A stretch of 64,000 bases of DNA from Diphasiastrum complanatum (GCA_029204225.1 CM055102.1:22344160-22408159); one strand, 5' to 3'; shown: positions 33,952-46,039, counted from the stretch's first letter. Translations and numbers: made by a program. The notes: generated by a model from the sequence alone, not told the origin.

Positions 33952-34917
33952 ATGGCTACAAGTGGTTCCTTTATGTTGGAGAGCAATGATGGCTTACCTC
34001 AATCAACTATGCTAAGTGGAAAGTGAGGATGGAGTCCTTATTGGAGATAAATGAATTGATGGAGATTGTTGCAGGTGTGGAGGAGAGGCTTAAAGCACCT
34101 CAAGATCAAGTGATGTATGACAAGACAACTAAAAGAGCTCTACACATGATAAAGATAAATATTACCAATGAACTTCTCAAAGAAGTTGGTAAGTGTACTT
34201 CAAGTGGTGATGCTTGTTTCATTACAAAGGAAGAAATCTTGGTTGCTAGAGGCCATAAAAAAGGTTGACTTTTTAAGCTTGATGCTTTTGTTATGGCTAA
34301 CAAAAATGATGGAATGGAAAAGGAGATTGCCCTCAACTTTCCAAAGTTTTCTTTTAGCATCAATAAGATTGGTGGATCTTATGTAAAGTCTAACAAGCTT
34401 CTTTATGCTAGATCTAGGTCAAGATCTAATATGTTCCTTGGAGATGTTCATCTTTGTGCTAGCTTGGATAGTTATGAGGATAATGATGGTTATTCAATGG
34501 TTCTTCATGGCAAGTGCATGCATGCAGAAGGTAAGGAAAGAGCTCAATGGAGGTGGTGAATATTCTTCCTTGAAAAAGATTGTTGCTGATGATTTCTTTG
34601 ATCATATAGAAAAAGATGTTGTTATGTGCATTCACGAAGAAGGTGGTTCTTCTACAATTTATTGTGATGAGTCCAAGAAAGTCATTTTTGCAGCAAGTGG
34701 AGTCACATGTCTTCATAAAAAGAGTAGATCAAATATTTCTATCATGAGACTTGGTGAGGGAGATAGTCACAAGTCAAGAAGAAGAGAAGTATGTGAAGAG
34801 TTCAAAGTAGGATGTACTTTGAATGATGTCATTGTGAATGATAGTGAGGAAGAATCATTATCATCTGAGTAATTACCTAGAACATTGAGTAGAAGTTCTT
34901 GTTTGAAAAAAGAGAGT
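33952..34917 (+). pseudogene. Copia gag start fused to the novel ORF
   Basis: Gag begins ATGGCTACAAGTGG at 33952 after a ~580-base leader and is frameshifted once near 34010. It continues VRMESLLEINELME to GKCTSSGDA (34206), then jumps directly to CFITKEEILVARGHKKG, the protease-side linker, so the gag C-half, knuckle and protease are deleted. After KLDAFVMANK the sequence is the same unfamiliar ORF as at 22100-23026: HGKCMHAEGKERA, CDESKKVIFAASGVTC, SIMRLGEGDSHKS, FKVGCTLNDVIVNDSE. There are breaks at 34268 (TGA), ~34555 and 34870. The element is inactive but shows the novel ORF is family property, not a one-off. Confidence 0.7.
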
Positions 34918-34929
34918 GTAAATTCATGG

Positions 34930-35046
34930 GAGAATAGATTCTTCTCTCCCTCTACAAAATTTGAGCATTCTACACACAAGATTGCAAGATATTATCAAGA
35001 TAGTGCACCAATAGATAGATGAACCCAAGAGAGCTCATGTATAAGC

Positions 35047-35105
<59 letters not shown>

Positions 35106-35300
35106 TTGTTCTCCCATGCTTGTACACTATTTATTACAGGTCCATGTCTCATTAATGATCTTGATTTCCCTCCATATCAAAAACCGTACTATTAATGTAG
35201 ACTAGATTCAATGAATCTACTATTCAAATATGAATCTACCAAACTTGAGCCTCTTGTGCACATTGGTGTGAAACTTAAGAGATGCCTTTAAGAATATGTT
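34930..35300 (-). mobile_element. Inverted partial Copia LTR
   Basis: On the minus strand this matches the middle of the LTR at 32640-33361 (AATGAGACATGGACC, then (CT)n, CTTATACATGAG, CATTGGTGCACTATC, GTGTGTAGAATGCTC). Both LTR termini are missing. Its orientation is opposite to the 5' LTR of the element it closes, so it is not that element's own 3' LTR. Confidence 0.75.
35049..35102. repeat. (GA)n inside inverted LTR
   Basis: About 27 GA units, at the homologous LTR position of the (CT)n at 32962. Confidence 0.95.
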
Positions 35301-35479
35301 TCATGAGTAGTTACAATTAAATTAATTTAATTACAAATATTTTAATAGAATAAATAGGAAGAGAAGTGTGAAATATTATATGAAATGTTGAGATATATAA
35401 ACACAAAAAATCTCTACTAGCAACAATTGAATATATTTTTTCATACAATTCAATCAATCTCATCTGCAGACAATTCCTC

Positions 35480-36340
35480 ATTTACACCGTCATTGAGTCA
35501 AGTTCTAAACGTAGTTCAAGCCTACGTATACTTCCCGGTATAGGTGCCTGCAGTTCATCTTCTTGATCGTTTGCATCACTTTCACACTCATCTAGTAGTC
35601 TAATTCTTTCATGGATTTCAAACAGATGGTCTACTCTTGTTGTAAGATTAGAAGTATAATCATCAATGTTTTCATTGATTTGAGTTTTGGCTCTTACATT
35701 GTCAATAACATCCCAATTGTCATGCTCATTTGTCTCCATGAGATAATCAATTGTTTCTTCCTTTTCATTATGCAAATTCTCTTCTGCATGATTTTCCATA
35801 TCGCGATCACTTTCATCGTCTTCGTCATGATTGTATATTGTCGCATCTTTGAGCTCAATATTTTGGAATTCTTTTAATACAAGTGAGTTGGAGAATGAAT
35901 CTAGTGTGCTTAACAATTGATTTATAATTAAAAGTACTAGTGATTGTTATATGTTCACAATTAATTGGTAAGACCAATGTCTAATTGGAAGGGGAAATGA
36001 TCTTTGTTGAATCAAGAGCATATAGTCCATTTGAATCCAATCGTATAGTTGCATGTGGCCCTCGACATGGAATTTGAAACCATTTAACATTGAATAAAAA
36101 GATCTTGAAATATCTATAGTCGACTTCCAATATATCTTGTATGGTTCCAACGTAGTCCAGGTCACTTTCAACCATATTGGTATCCCTTGCACTACTACAA
36201 TTGGCTTGATGAAACATTGTCATCACCCCGCAATCAAATGTCGTTCTTTTTTTGTCGATGCATTCAATGTGAAAGTGTTGTCCACTAGACCAAAGAGTGG
36301 TATGCCGCCTATACTGCCATATTGAAAAACACATATATCA
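35480..36340 (-). pseudogene. CACTA (En/Spm) remnant, DUF4216-like
   Basis: The minus-strand frame 36334-35981 reads DCGVMTMFHQANCSSARDTN, DLDYVGTIQDILEVDYRYFK, LFNVKWFQIPCRG, LDSNGLYALDSTK, and after a stop LVLPINCEHI. DUF4216 of plant CACTA transposases has the same order: SGV, SARD, YYGxLxDIIELxY, LFKCxWxD, GxxxVN, PFxLASQAxQVFY. A second frame (35916-35482) is an acidic tail (DEDDESDRDMENHAEEN, ending DSMTV) that follows such domains. The catalytic transposase and both termini are absent. Confidence 0.6.
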
Positions 36341-36450
36341 GATAACATATTTTTGAATAATATGTTACAATTCCAAAGCAATTATTATGTAAATAATAAA
36401 TGATGAGTCTGAGTTTAGAGACGAACATGCCAACTACAACCATGCCCAAG

Positions 36451-37195
36451 TGTTGGAGTGTTTGCGGATCCCAAGGCAGATCTAACCCTAGTTAATAAGT
36501 GAGAGGGATTTAGCACCCTGTGTGTGTAAGTCCAACTCGATGAACACATAGTTATTTGATTAGTTACAAGTCAATAAAATGACTTTAGGCCTTCTTGCGG
36601 GACTTTCAATCTCGTAGGGCCTAAATGTCAAGTTAGTGAATAAAGTTGGATTTCCCTCCAATTTGGCTGGTTCCCACTCTTTTTTAAATTTGAATAATTA
36701 GGGAGGCAAAAATGGACCAATAGGATTCAGAGGCCAAGGTCCTCCTCTCTACTATAAAAAGAGACCAACTCGAGTTTCTGCACATGTTTCATTTTGTCAT
36801 TTCAATAAAGCAGATTGGTTCTCTTGTGAATTGAATGTGGAATTTCCTTGCTCTCTATCACTTTTCCTCCATCCTCATGCTTTATTTGTGATTTGCTAAT
36901 TGTTGGATTTGATTGTTATTGGGATTGCATGTTATTATACTTTCTATGAGGGAGAAAGGGAGAGAGAGAAAGAGTAAGCTATCTTTGTTGTGGATCTAGT
37001 GTTAGTGGATGTAGTGTTAATGCTTAGGGTTAAAGGATGTTAGAGTTAAATTTGGATCTTCCATTCATGCTAGCATCTGAACTATACTATCGCTCTCATG
37101 GGAATGAATCTACGCATGACAACTAACTTCGTCTTGTTGATGCTAGATTGATTAGATCTAGGATGGAGGTTAGGCAAGAAAAGAAACCCACTACA
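36451..37195 (+). mobile_element. Ty3/gypsy 5' LTR
   Basis: 745 bases from TGTTGGAGTG to CACTACA, with a TATA box CTATAAAAAG at 36752 and a worn Asp-tRNA primer site (TGGCGCCATTTATGGGGAG) from 37200. The 3' portion is repeated inverted at 2880-3290. No second LTR was found downstream. Confidence 0.8.
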
Positions 37196-38283
37196 ATTTT
37201 GGCGCCATTTATGGGGAGCTACGCCAATTTTTCAGTTTGCAACATGTTTGTTGGATGGTTAGCTTGCATTAGGCATCTTGTCATTGCATGAATAGTGTTA
37301 CATCTGCTCCAGGGTTAGTTTGGGAGCGATTTTGCTTGATTTGAGTGGATTTGTTTGTTTGAAATCTAATTTGATTGTGAAACATGAAAAGCTATTCAGA
37401 TCACCAATCTTCATATCACAGAACCTTCAATTTGAAGGTCGAACAATCCTTCCTAGCAGATTTTCAGAAACATAAGAAAAACCATCAAAAAACACCACAA
37501 AATCACCAAAACCCTAAAAATACAAAAAAAGAACCTTTGTTCGATTCATTTTGCATAGGTGTGATTTAGATCTATTTATTGCCAAGTCGGCCAAGAATAA
37601 TACGAAAAGTAGAAGGTTTTTTCAAAGGATCAGTTGTCATATCGTCATATTTTTGCCAAAAAAGTCATTTTTTTTGCAAAAATATCAATATTACTGTTGA
37701 TGCTTCACCAAAACCTTCGCCGAGTTTTCAAAACATTCTATTTATAGTAAAATACTATTTATGAGTTTGACAAACATTCCATATCATAGAAAATCCTGAT
37801 TTTTACCCTCATCAAACTAAAGAAACTGTGTTTTTTTGTGTCAGAAACCTTCGTAGGGTTTCCCCTAGTTTTATCTGTTAGATTTTGAATCTGACAGTCA
37901 AATTTTGAATCTAACAGTTCGACGAATGTTATTTCCATAGAAATTGTTAGAAAGATCTTATCAGAGTTTTTTTTTTTAAAATAGCACTGCTGAACCTTCG
38001 CCGAGTCAATTTTTGCCTAGGGAACCTTCGCCAGTTCTATTTTTAGGTTTTGATTTTTCAAATCAAGTCTCTGTCAAAATTTGGGTCAAATTTAATACAG
38101 TCTGATTTAGATTCTGAGAAATTTTTCATTTTTAAGAAGTATCGATTGGTTGAATCTCAAAATCTTTTTCATGCTATAGAAATCTGATTCTTGAAAAGTG
38201 GAATAGATTTGGCAGATCTGATCTGAGATAGTTTTTGATTGAAAAATCTAGATCCAATCTCATTGTCTACTTGATTTGAATCT

Positions 38284-38860
38284 ATGAAGATGGCTGCCCC
38301 TGGAGGTGCTCCTCAAGAAGTCAATCCAATCATTGTTAGAAGAGCATCCCATTTGGATCTACCCAATTACAATGGATTAACTGATCCAGTTAGATTTCAT
38401 CATATCTATGCTGAATCTTGTGAAGTCTTTGGCGAAATTTTTCCCAAGATAAACTTAAACTTTTTCCTATGGCCTTAACAGGCGCAGCGCAAGATTGGTA
38501 TTATAATCAAGGTGAAACTAAGCGTTGTTAAAATAGCCTTTATCACACGGTTCAAACATCAAAAGTTTATGGAAGACCATTTCCTACTTCTAAGTAAAAT
38601 TAAAATGGGAAAGCGGGAAATGGTTTGAGATTACATTGAAAGAGTGAAACGTCTCAGATCCTGAGCGGATTAACGAAAATGCCATGATTATGTGGTTTTT
38701 GTTACCTAAACGGATTAGATGAGAGCTAAAATGCCATAATGAGTATGCAATGTTGCAGAACGCTATGGATGATGCAATTCGGGAGGAGGATGAAGATTCA
38801 GACGATGAGCTGAATATCAATATTAGTACAAGTTTTATCTTAAATCTCCACAGATGGTAA
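38284..38860 (+). pseudogene. Ty3/gypsy gag remnant
   Basis: The frame opens MAAPGGAPQEVNPII, then LPNYNGLTDPVRFHHIYAES and, after a one-base shift near 38445, KLKLFPMALTGAAQDWYY, FITRFKHQKFMEDHFLLLSK and DYIERVKRLR. These are the conserved elements of retrotransposon gag (LFPxxLxGxAxxWY, xxFxxRFxxxF). A worn acidic end (NAMDDAIREEDEDSDDEL) reaches 38820. Stops occur at 38478, 38530, 38622 and later. The ~1.1 kb between primer site and gag is a typical gypsy leader. Pol is missing. Confidence 0.7.
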
Positions 38861-38895
38861 TTGGCTCCATCAACCTTGTCCATGAGAGGACTGGC
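38830..38895 (-). pseudogene. Copia gag N-terminal scrap
   Basis: On the minus strand: MDKVDGANYHLWRFKIKLVL, the standard Copia gag start (DKLDGxNYxxWKFKIK). It butts against the end of the gypsy gag. Sequence up to 39550 on its 5' side has no match I could find. Confidence 0.5.
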
Positions 38896-39780
38896 TTTCC
38901 TAATTAGGAATGAAAACCTCCTTCTATCGTCTCTTCTTCTCTCTATGCCCCATCATCGAATACATAGATGGTATCCAATATATACATAGTATTACAGCTT
39001 TGCAGATGTGAAAGTACAAAGTAGATGTGCTGTCTATAAGAGATTGTGGGTGGCTGTAGTCATTGTCCAATCTGTTAGCGCAACTGCATAAGGTGAGCGT
39101 GGAAAGGGTGCGACGTCAGGTGAATGTTCGTGATGATGCAAAAGTGCATCACTCTTACGAATGACCTTAGGATAAGATTTATAGGGTGTCTTAGCTTTTA
39201 GGGCACTTTTGGCATTCAGTAAGGTAGTATCCCCTTTTCACCTGTCACCATAACCTGTGTGAGAACACAGTGTCGCGATTTATTTGCCTTTTCTTCATTT
39301 GTGCAAATTAGCGTGTAAAAATGCAGATTGCGTGACAACGTTAGAAAATATGCAGCATGAATGGAGGCAGATAAAAATTGGGATTTAGGAGAGTAGGAGG
39401 AGTAAATCCAACACACATTTCTCGTGTCTCGCCCACGGACCTTTCCTGTTGGAATCCGTCCCCTTCCCTCTTCTCTTATTCTTCCTTGCATCATCGTCAG
39501 TTTTCTTCTCGGATTACCTTAACCACCTTTGGTTGACTTTTGACTCTTCGCTATCTACTAATTAACCTATCTAGCCACTTTAAGGACGGGCTGGGACCCT
39601 TTTTGGTCCAACATTTTTCCTTAACTTTCGTCGAATCCACAGTGTTTTGGTGCTCGTCAAATACTTTATAGCTGGTTTTCACTTCAAACTTAGCCCGATT
39701 TTTGTCGTCAAAAATTTGGCTAACAATGTGGCCCCCTCTAGCTGCGACCATAGCTCCAGCGGTGGCCATAAATCCAAGAA
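38896..39780. other. Stretch without recognised gene
   Basis: No sustained coding signal. CCCCCTCTAGCTGCGACCAT at 39732 is a diverged duplicate of 40388-40425 (CCTCTAGTAGCGGTCATAGC), indicating a partial direct repeat with the element to the right. Confidence 0.4.
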
Positions 39781-41538
39781 TTGGTTAAAAAAGCCTTATA
39801 AACATCACTAGATTATTAACAAATGTCACTACATGCCAACAATTGTCACTTAAACGTCGCTACATGCTAACAAATGTCGCTAACTTTTTAAAATTGATTA
39901 TGTGTCGCCCGACGACATTTGTTGCGACATGTATCTGTCGCCTAGTGACAAACGATTTGAAATTTCCTTTGCACGCCATTTCTGATATTTCTTCTCATTT
40001 TTTCTCTCATTCTCAATCATCTCATTTTGCTTCCTTGCTTCCTTGCTTGCCTTTGCTCATTTTGCTTCCTTGCTTCATTGCTTTCTTGCTTGCCATTGCT
40101 CATTCATTTCCATAGTGATCTTGTTGCTTGTTACTTGTATTCTCATTTTTATTTTCATATTCGTAGTGATCTTAGCTTGTTACTTGTTAGCAATTAATTG
40201 GTTGCAATCTTAGTGTTTAGTTTAGTTATCTTATAGTAATTTAGTGTAATTTTCCATTCAGTTTTCAATGTTTTTTACGTGCTTAGTTATTGTATCACTG
40301 GTATTGATGGCTAGTGGAAGTGGTGGATGACGCGGTGGCATGACCGGTTGTATAGTTCTTCTTGGGGGCACACTTATGAGGGTGCACCCCCCTCTAGTAG
40401 CGGTCATAGCTCCAGAGGTGGCCATGGAGGTGTCACCTCTGGCAGTGACCAAGAGGAGGCGCTTCGTCTCATGAGAGGCTTGCACCCTTCTACTCATCGG
40501 GTAGTCTACGAGCAGTCGATGCATGAGGACGTGGCGACTGGGTTGCCTATCCCTACTGGCGAGTCTAGCACATGCCCATATGGGATTCATGCTAATGGAT
40601 CTTTGAATATGGGCAACAATAATGGATATTTGGTCATGAGACGAGCTCGTGAATTGACCAAATTATACATTAGCAATCCTTGATCAAGAACTTGTGCAGG
40701 ATAACCAAGCCGAGAGGATAGCGACAAGAACTGGCATCGGCAGTGGCGGGGGTGATGACGATGACGAAGAAGAAGGCATTTGTAGAGGCGATGCCTTCTT
40801 CTCAAATGAAAACTGAAGCCACACCTGTAAAATTGTAAGTATTTTTTTGTAAATCGAATACATATTCATACACATTGCGATTTCAAATATGTAGCACAAA
40901 AAACGTGAGCAATTTTGATCAATGCTGGTGCTCATCTTTCACAAATAGAATTCCCTCAAAATAGAGGGAGGTCGCCCATTATGTAATCTCCAAGCAAAAA
41001 ATTGGGGACTCGCGAGTGCCCCAAAAAAAAAATTTGAAACCTAAACAAACATCGTTGGGCGACGATCTGCTAAACCCTAAAAATTTTAAAACAAATGAGT
41101 GTTGCTGAGCGATGTTACTTTCAAAATCCCTTTGTAACATTTGTGCGAAGCTTACACTAGCATCGCACAAACATTGCAAAAAGATTTTGAAGGTAATGTC
41201 ACATACAACCGTCTCATTGTGATGTTGTATATCCTGTTCAGAAAACGACCCGAGAATTGGCTGTCGTACGGCGACATTTACGAATAAGTAACGTGCGATG
41301 ACGGATGTAATGACACGCAGCGACAAACAAAGTGTCGCCGAAAGACATTTAATCATTGCAAAACTGTTGCTAAGTTTGTCGTTTTCATCGCTGATATGTC
41401 GCTATATATGTCCCCGGGCGACAGTCCAATATTGACACTTAAAAAAGACGATAGGGACATTTATATAGATCATATCTGTCGCTAAAATAGACATAAACAT
41501 TGCTATAAATGTCGCTATGTGTGATTGGTGTGGTAGTG
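39781..41538. mobile_element. Probable non-autonomous CACTA element
   Basis: The right end at 41538 is GGTGTGGTAGTG; read inward on the minus strand it is CACTACCACACCAATCAC, a CACTA-type terminus. Both flanks (39805-39960 and 41230-41520) are packed with TGTCGCTA / TAGCGACA motifs on both strands, like CACTA subterminal repeats. The left end is less sure; CACTACATGCCAAC at 39828 is the best candidate. Inside, a Gly/Ser-rich 118-codon frame (40327-40683: SSSGHSSRGGHGG, STHRVVYEQ) has no known domain. No transposase is seen. Confidence 0.45.
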
Positions 41539-41795
41539 TATCTTTCATGCCTCATCTCTTGTCTCAGACATGGCATATCCCTTATTGGAGAATTTTGTTT
41601 CTCAATAGTCTATACCTGACAAAAAAAAGTCATATTAGAAAATTATTACTAGATGTCCAAATTGTAAAGTTTGTTTCAAAGCAAAAATGACAAGTAGATG
41701 AAAAAAAATTTACTCAAATAATGATGTGAGGCTTTGGTCACTCCATCTGTATTTGGCTTGAAGATTTAATAGAAATAGAGAAGTCACCAAAGGAG

Positions 41796-42125
41796 ATGCC
41801 TTTGCTCCAAGGTACAATTCTATCTTTACCATTCTTCTTGCAGATTCTTTTCTTCATTAGACAAAAGTGCATCCTCATCTTCTTCATTGTCTCTATCTAT
41901 ATTATTGTTCTCATACACAGCATCCAACATGTCTCCGATAACATCAAATTCTTTATTCTTTGGAAGCTCATTTTCATTGTTGAAACTTGTTTGCGAAGAG
42001 GTAGAAGAGCTAGATTCAGATGCACTGGTCTCTTGATTAAAGCACTCATCAATTTCCATCATCTCTCTTAAGTCGTGACGCTGACGATGAGATAATTGCT
42101 CTATATGAGGACCGTTGTATGACAT
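41796..42125 (-). other. Acidic ORF, possible transposon tail
   Basis: A 99-codon minus-strand frame (QRHDLREMMEIDECFNQE, then Ser-rich, then DRDNEEDEDALL). It is acidic and low-complexity, without a known domain. Position beside CACTA-type sequence and similarity in style to the acidic tail at 35482 suggest a transposon remnant. A host gene exon is possible. Confidence 0.25.
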
Positions 42126-42237
42126 TCGTCGTCTATGTTAGTGATTACGAGGATTATTGTCTCCAACGCTAAATGAGGATGAAGAATCCTATATACAAAA
42201 ACAACAAAAAGTTGAAACTATGCTTGATAGACAAATC

Positions 42238-42952
42238 TGTCGGAAATTAGTGAAAATGAGCGGAAGCTGATGAGCGAGCTTGGTGTAAGATCGGAAGCAC
42301 CAGCATAATATTCAAATTGAATGATTCAAACAAATGCTCAATGAAACAATATAGTAGTGAGACTGGGAATTTTCACTCTGATTAATATCAAACAGTGAGT
42401 ACAATGCTTGAAGTGATAACTTCAGCTTACAATCGTTGAGTGTGATAACACTGGCTACAAAAGGATTGATCAGATTAAAAATTATCAGAAGAAGTTTTCT
42501 AATGAAGATTCTAGAATTGATATACAACAAAATATCTACAACAACCGTTTTTTAAGCAGTTATTACAACTGCCTCATTGTAGTTAATGCATGTACTTTCA
42601 GATGTTTTTCTGAAACAATATGCTCTGACAACTATATTTTGTGATAATCAAAGTGGGTGGACTATCAACACAAAATCGTTGGGTCGGATTTTAAACCGAC
42701 AATATCAAAATTTATAAGTATCAAAAAATATACAATGACACAGAAAATTACAGATTTTCCGAGTTAATCTCGTATTGATAAATTCTGATTTTGGATATCG
42801 AAAAATATAGGATTTTTTGAGTCGATACGGTATCAAAAATTTCTAGAAAGTTCAATCCTGAATTTTTTTATCTTCTACTCAAAAATTTGAGCCTTTTGAT
42901 TTCATAATGTCCATTATTGAATGGATTTGAGACTGAGCATCGAATTCCAACA
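42238..42952 (-). mobile_element. 3' LTR of second minus-strand Copia
   Basis: Minus-strand TGTTGGAATTCGATGCTC through CCGACA, preceded by polypurine AAGGCGGAG (42953-42961 complement). Homologous to the 30665-31507 LTR. Confidence 0.75.
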
Positions 42953-43324
42953 CTCCGCCTTAATTTGGATCTTGAAAAGTCTTGATTTTCAGATTCAACA
43001 TGTCCTTGATTTGAGATGGTGCTCCTTTGACAAAGCGTTTGTGAAGTAATTTGCTACCATTAATTATGTCCTACAGTAGACTAATGATACATCCTTGCTT
43101 TGCACTTTCTCTCTTAAATAGTGATACATGATTTCGATATGCTTGCTTTGAGAATGAAATCTTGAATTTAGTGAGAGCTATGGTACTTCGGTCACAAAAG
43201 ATGATCGTTGGGTGTAACTATGCAAGGTCGATTTCTGCTAGCAGCTGCCTCAGCCAAATTGCCTCTTAGGTAGCATTCATGGCAGCAATGTACTCTGATT
43301 TGGTTGCTAATAATGCTATTGGGT
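42953..43324 (-). pseudogene. Copia RNase H remnant
   Basis: On the minus strand: LATKSEYIAAMNAT, EAIWLRQLLAEID, TIIFCDRSTIAL, then SKQAYRNHVSLF and ANYFTNALSKE. This is Copia RNase H with several stops and frame changes. It is cut at 43324 by the following insertion. Confidence 0.75.
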
Positions 43325-44240
43325 TGTTTTCAACACCTCCGACTTTTTTGCATTTTTTCGAAAAATGCGAAGAGAGAGAAAAAGTCCCGAAGGTCATCTA
43401 CTTTCATAAATTAAATTGTTTTCAAGACATCTTCGCCTTTTTGAGGGCACCTTCGGCTTTTTGCAGAAAATGTGAAGAGAGAGAAAAATCCTGAAGGACG
43501 TCTAAAATAAACGAGGAACATTCCAGCAATGTCCTCGTTTGCGTCAACGATGCTGAATTATTGACCGTAAATATTGTGTAAAGTTGTCACATAAGCCATA
43601 TACTTACAAGTACAACGGCTTTTCTAATTAGGTGGCAAGCATTCGATGTAATTAATACACGGATGAAACCTATAAATAGGTTATCCAAGCACAAATTGCG
43701 GGTTGCTCCATCCATGAGACACATTATTTGAGCCTCTCAGTTATGCTGTCATTTTTTATTGTAATTGTTATTTGTATTATGCTTCAGTGTAATATAACAG
43801 CAGCTTGTACAACATAGATGAATGCTTGTTGTGATTGAATGCACTTTCGTTGTTGTTTGATCACGCTTGTTTACTCACTCTGATCAGAACACGAACATCT
43901 ACGACTCCTTAGTTTCTGATCAGACGATGGCTGTCTTTGACGCATGAGAAAACTCGCATTATCATACTGCTCTTCCATTTATTTCAGAACTATACTTCAC
44001 ATTGAATCTGATTTCAGTAGTATCACGCACAAACCATCTCTAGTCTCTTCAATGGATTGTACTCTTGTTTTAGAGTATGAATCAATTTTTAAGATCCTGT
44101 TGGGCCATCAGAACACTTAAAGTTGTGATTACATTTAGCATAAGCTATCTATTAGACTGTTTTTGCATTTAGCAGTCGATTAGAATGGGAGAGCTATTCC
44201 ACAATATTTTTGTTCTCTTCTCCGTTCATGTTCTTCTATC
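43325..44240 (+). mobile_element. LTR-like insertion within the Copia
   Basis: Unrelated sequence interrupts the minus-strand Copia between RNase H and integrase. Its first part (TGTTTTCAACACCTCCGACTT) shares features with the hairpin LTR family: GCATTTTTTCGAAAAATGC stem, GAAGGTC, CTTCGCCTTTTT. CCTATAAATAGG at 43669 is a + strand TATA candidate. It probably is a solo LTR of about 600-650 bases. The bases from about 43960 to 44240 are unassigned, and the reverse transcriptase domain of the host Copia is missing here. Confidence 0.45.
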
Positions 44241-46035
44241 TCCTTTGCCCCATCAGTAGTAACAATTTTCGCCCAAAATTTTCTTAGAAGAGAGGAATGT
44301 GCCAGCATGCTCTTGGCACTTTTGCTGAGTGTCTGATTCTTCTGTTCAGCTACACCATTAGACTGAGGTGAGTAGCTTATTGTGAATTGTTGATGTATTA
44401 TGTTGGCCTTGCAGAACTCCTTAAATTTTGTGGATAGAAATTCTCCCCCTCCATTTGTGCGTAGAGCTTTGATCTTCCTCTAGGTCTAATTTTCTACAGA
44501 TGTCTTAAACTGCATAAAAAAACTTGAATGCCTTTGATTTGTTCTTCTAAAAATAGATTGCAGTCCTTAGAGAGACGTCATCGATGAAGGTTAGGAGGTA
44601 TAGAACTCCCCCTTTGGAAGTAGTCTACATTGGGCCACCACATATGTCGCTATGTACAAGATCTAGCAAGCCTTTGGAAGTATGAACTGAGTCAAAAATG
44701 AAAGGCTAGCATGCTTGCTGATTATACAGCTTTCACATGGAGAAGTTGGCTTGTTGACAGAAGGCAGATTTTGTAATAGTCTCTGAGTCGACATTTGTTG
44801 AATATTATTGAAGTTCAAATGGCCTAATCTGAAATACCAAAGCAAATCAGTTGCATCAAAAGTAGAAGTGCGAAGAGTTTGACTGTTGGAAGAATAACAA
44901 TGGATGAGGTTGTAAAGATTGTCACTTCTTCTCCTGAAAGCTAAAACTTTCCAGAATTTGTCAAGGATGGTGCAACCGATTGTATCAAATTCGACCCTCC
45001 AACCTAAATCAATGATTCTGCTAACTGAGAATAGATTTTTGGTCAGATTTGGAACGTGTAGAATGTTGGACAGCAACTTGTTGACTTCACCTTTCTGAAA
45101 TTTGATTCTAACTGTTTATTCACCTTGGATCAAATGTGATAAGTTGTCTCCAAGTTGCACAACTTGAGAGTGGGTGAAAGATTTATAACCTTTGAACTAG
45201 TCTTGATGGTGAGTCATGTACTGAGTTGCTCCATAATCGAGATGCCATGAATCGATATCTTGTTGTTCTCCGATCTTGATCATAAAGGCTGCTTCATCTT
45301 CCTCTTGTTGTTGAGTCGAAAAACTGGTTGAAGCACTATGTGCTTGTTGCTAGAATTACTTCTTTTTCTCATTGTTGAATTTCAAAGTTCTGCAGTCCTT
45401 GATTTCATGTACAGTTCTCTTACAGTGTCTGTAAAATAGTTTCTGCTTGGTTGGAAAGATGAAGAGTTCACATTTGACCCTGAGCCAGAATTCGACCCTA
45501 GACTGCATATTGCTCTTCTTTTTGGATCTGAACTTTTGAGATGATCTTGGATCAAAATTGCTAGGACTCAATTTCATAGGCCTCAAGAAGACTTGATAAT
45601 AGAGTCATAACAACATCGATATCCTCCATGATTGAGCCAGTTGCAGTCATCTGCTCCATAAGATTTTGGAAAGTGTTGATATGGCAAAGCACTTATTGTT
45701 TCAGACATTCTCAGGGTGAAGAATTTCTTCCTCAAATGGAGTTTGGAGGTGACGTCCCTAATATCATAGAGGGTTGCTAGGATGTCCCATGCATTCTTAG
45801 TCGTCTGAACAACACGTATGTGACTGATTTGATTGTTTTTAATGTTGAGAGTGATCATGGCAAAAGCCTTTCCATCTTTCAGTCTCCATTTGGTGATAGT
45901 GGCTGCATCTCCTTCATGTTTAACTTTTCCACAGTTCCTTGGCTAGTAGTATGACCTTCATTTTGAACTTCCAGAGATGGTAGTTACTCCCATTGAGTCT
46001 GTCGATTAGAGAAGAACTAGTAGATGGATCCATTC
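44240..46035 (-). pseudogene. Copia gag, protease, pre-integrase, integrase
   Basis: Minus-strand order: gag start MDPSTSSSLI (~46033), NAWDILATLYDIRDVTSKL, knuckle FYRHCKRTVHEIKDC (first Cys changed to Tyr), protease region TQYMTHHQD, then LSNILHVPNLTKNLFSVSR, pre-integrase LLWYFRLGHLNFNNIQQM with CESCIISKHA, and integrase (NGGGEFLSTKF-like at ~44430, SMLAHSSLLRKFWAKIV at ~44280). Multiple stops and shifts. The same family as 27380-31507; comparing both would rebuild most of the order. Confidence 0.8.
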
Positions 46036-46039
46036 TGGT

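Noticed and set aside
34459-34872. Single intact protein across the second copy of the unknown ORF
   Set aside because: The copy has at least three breaks and a deletion joining gag to the linker; only the homology to the first copy is claimed.
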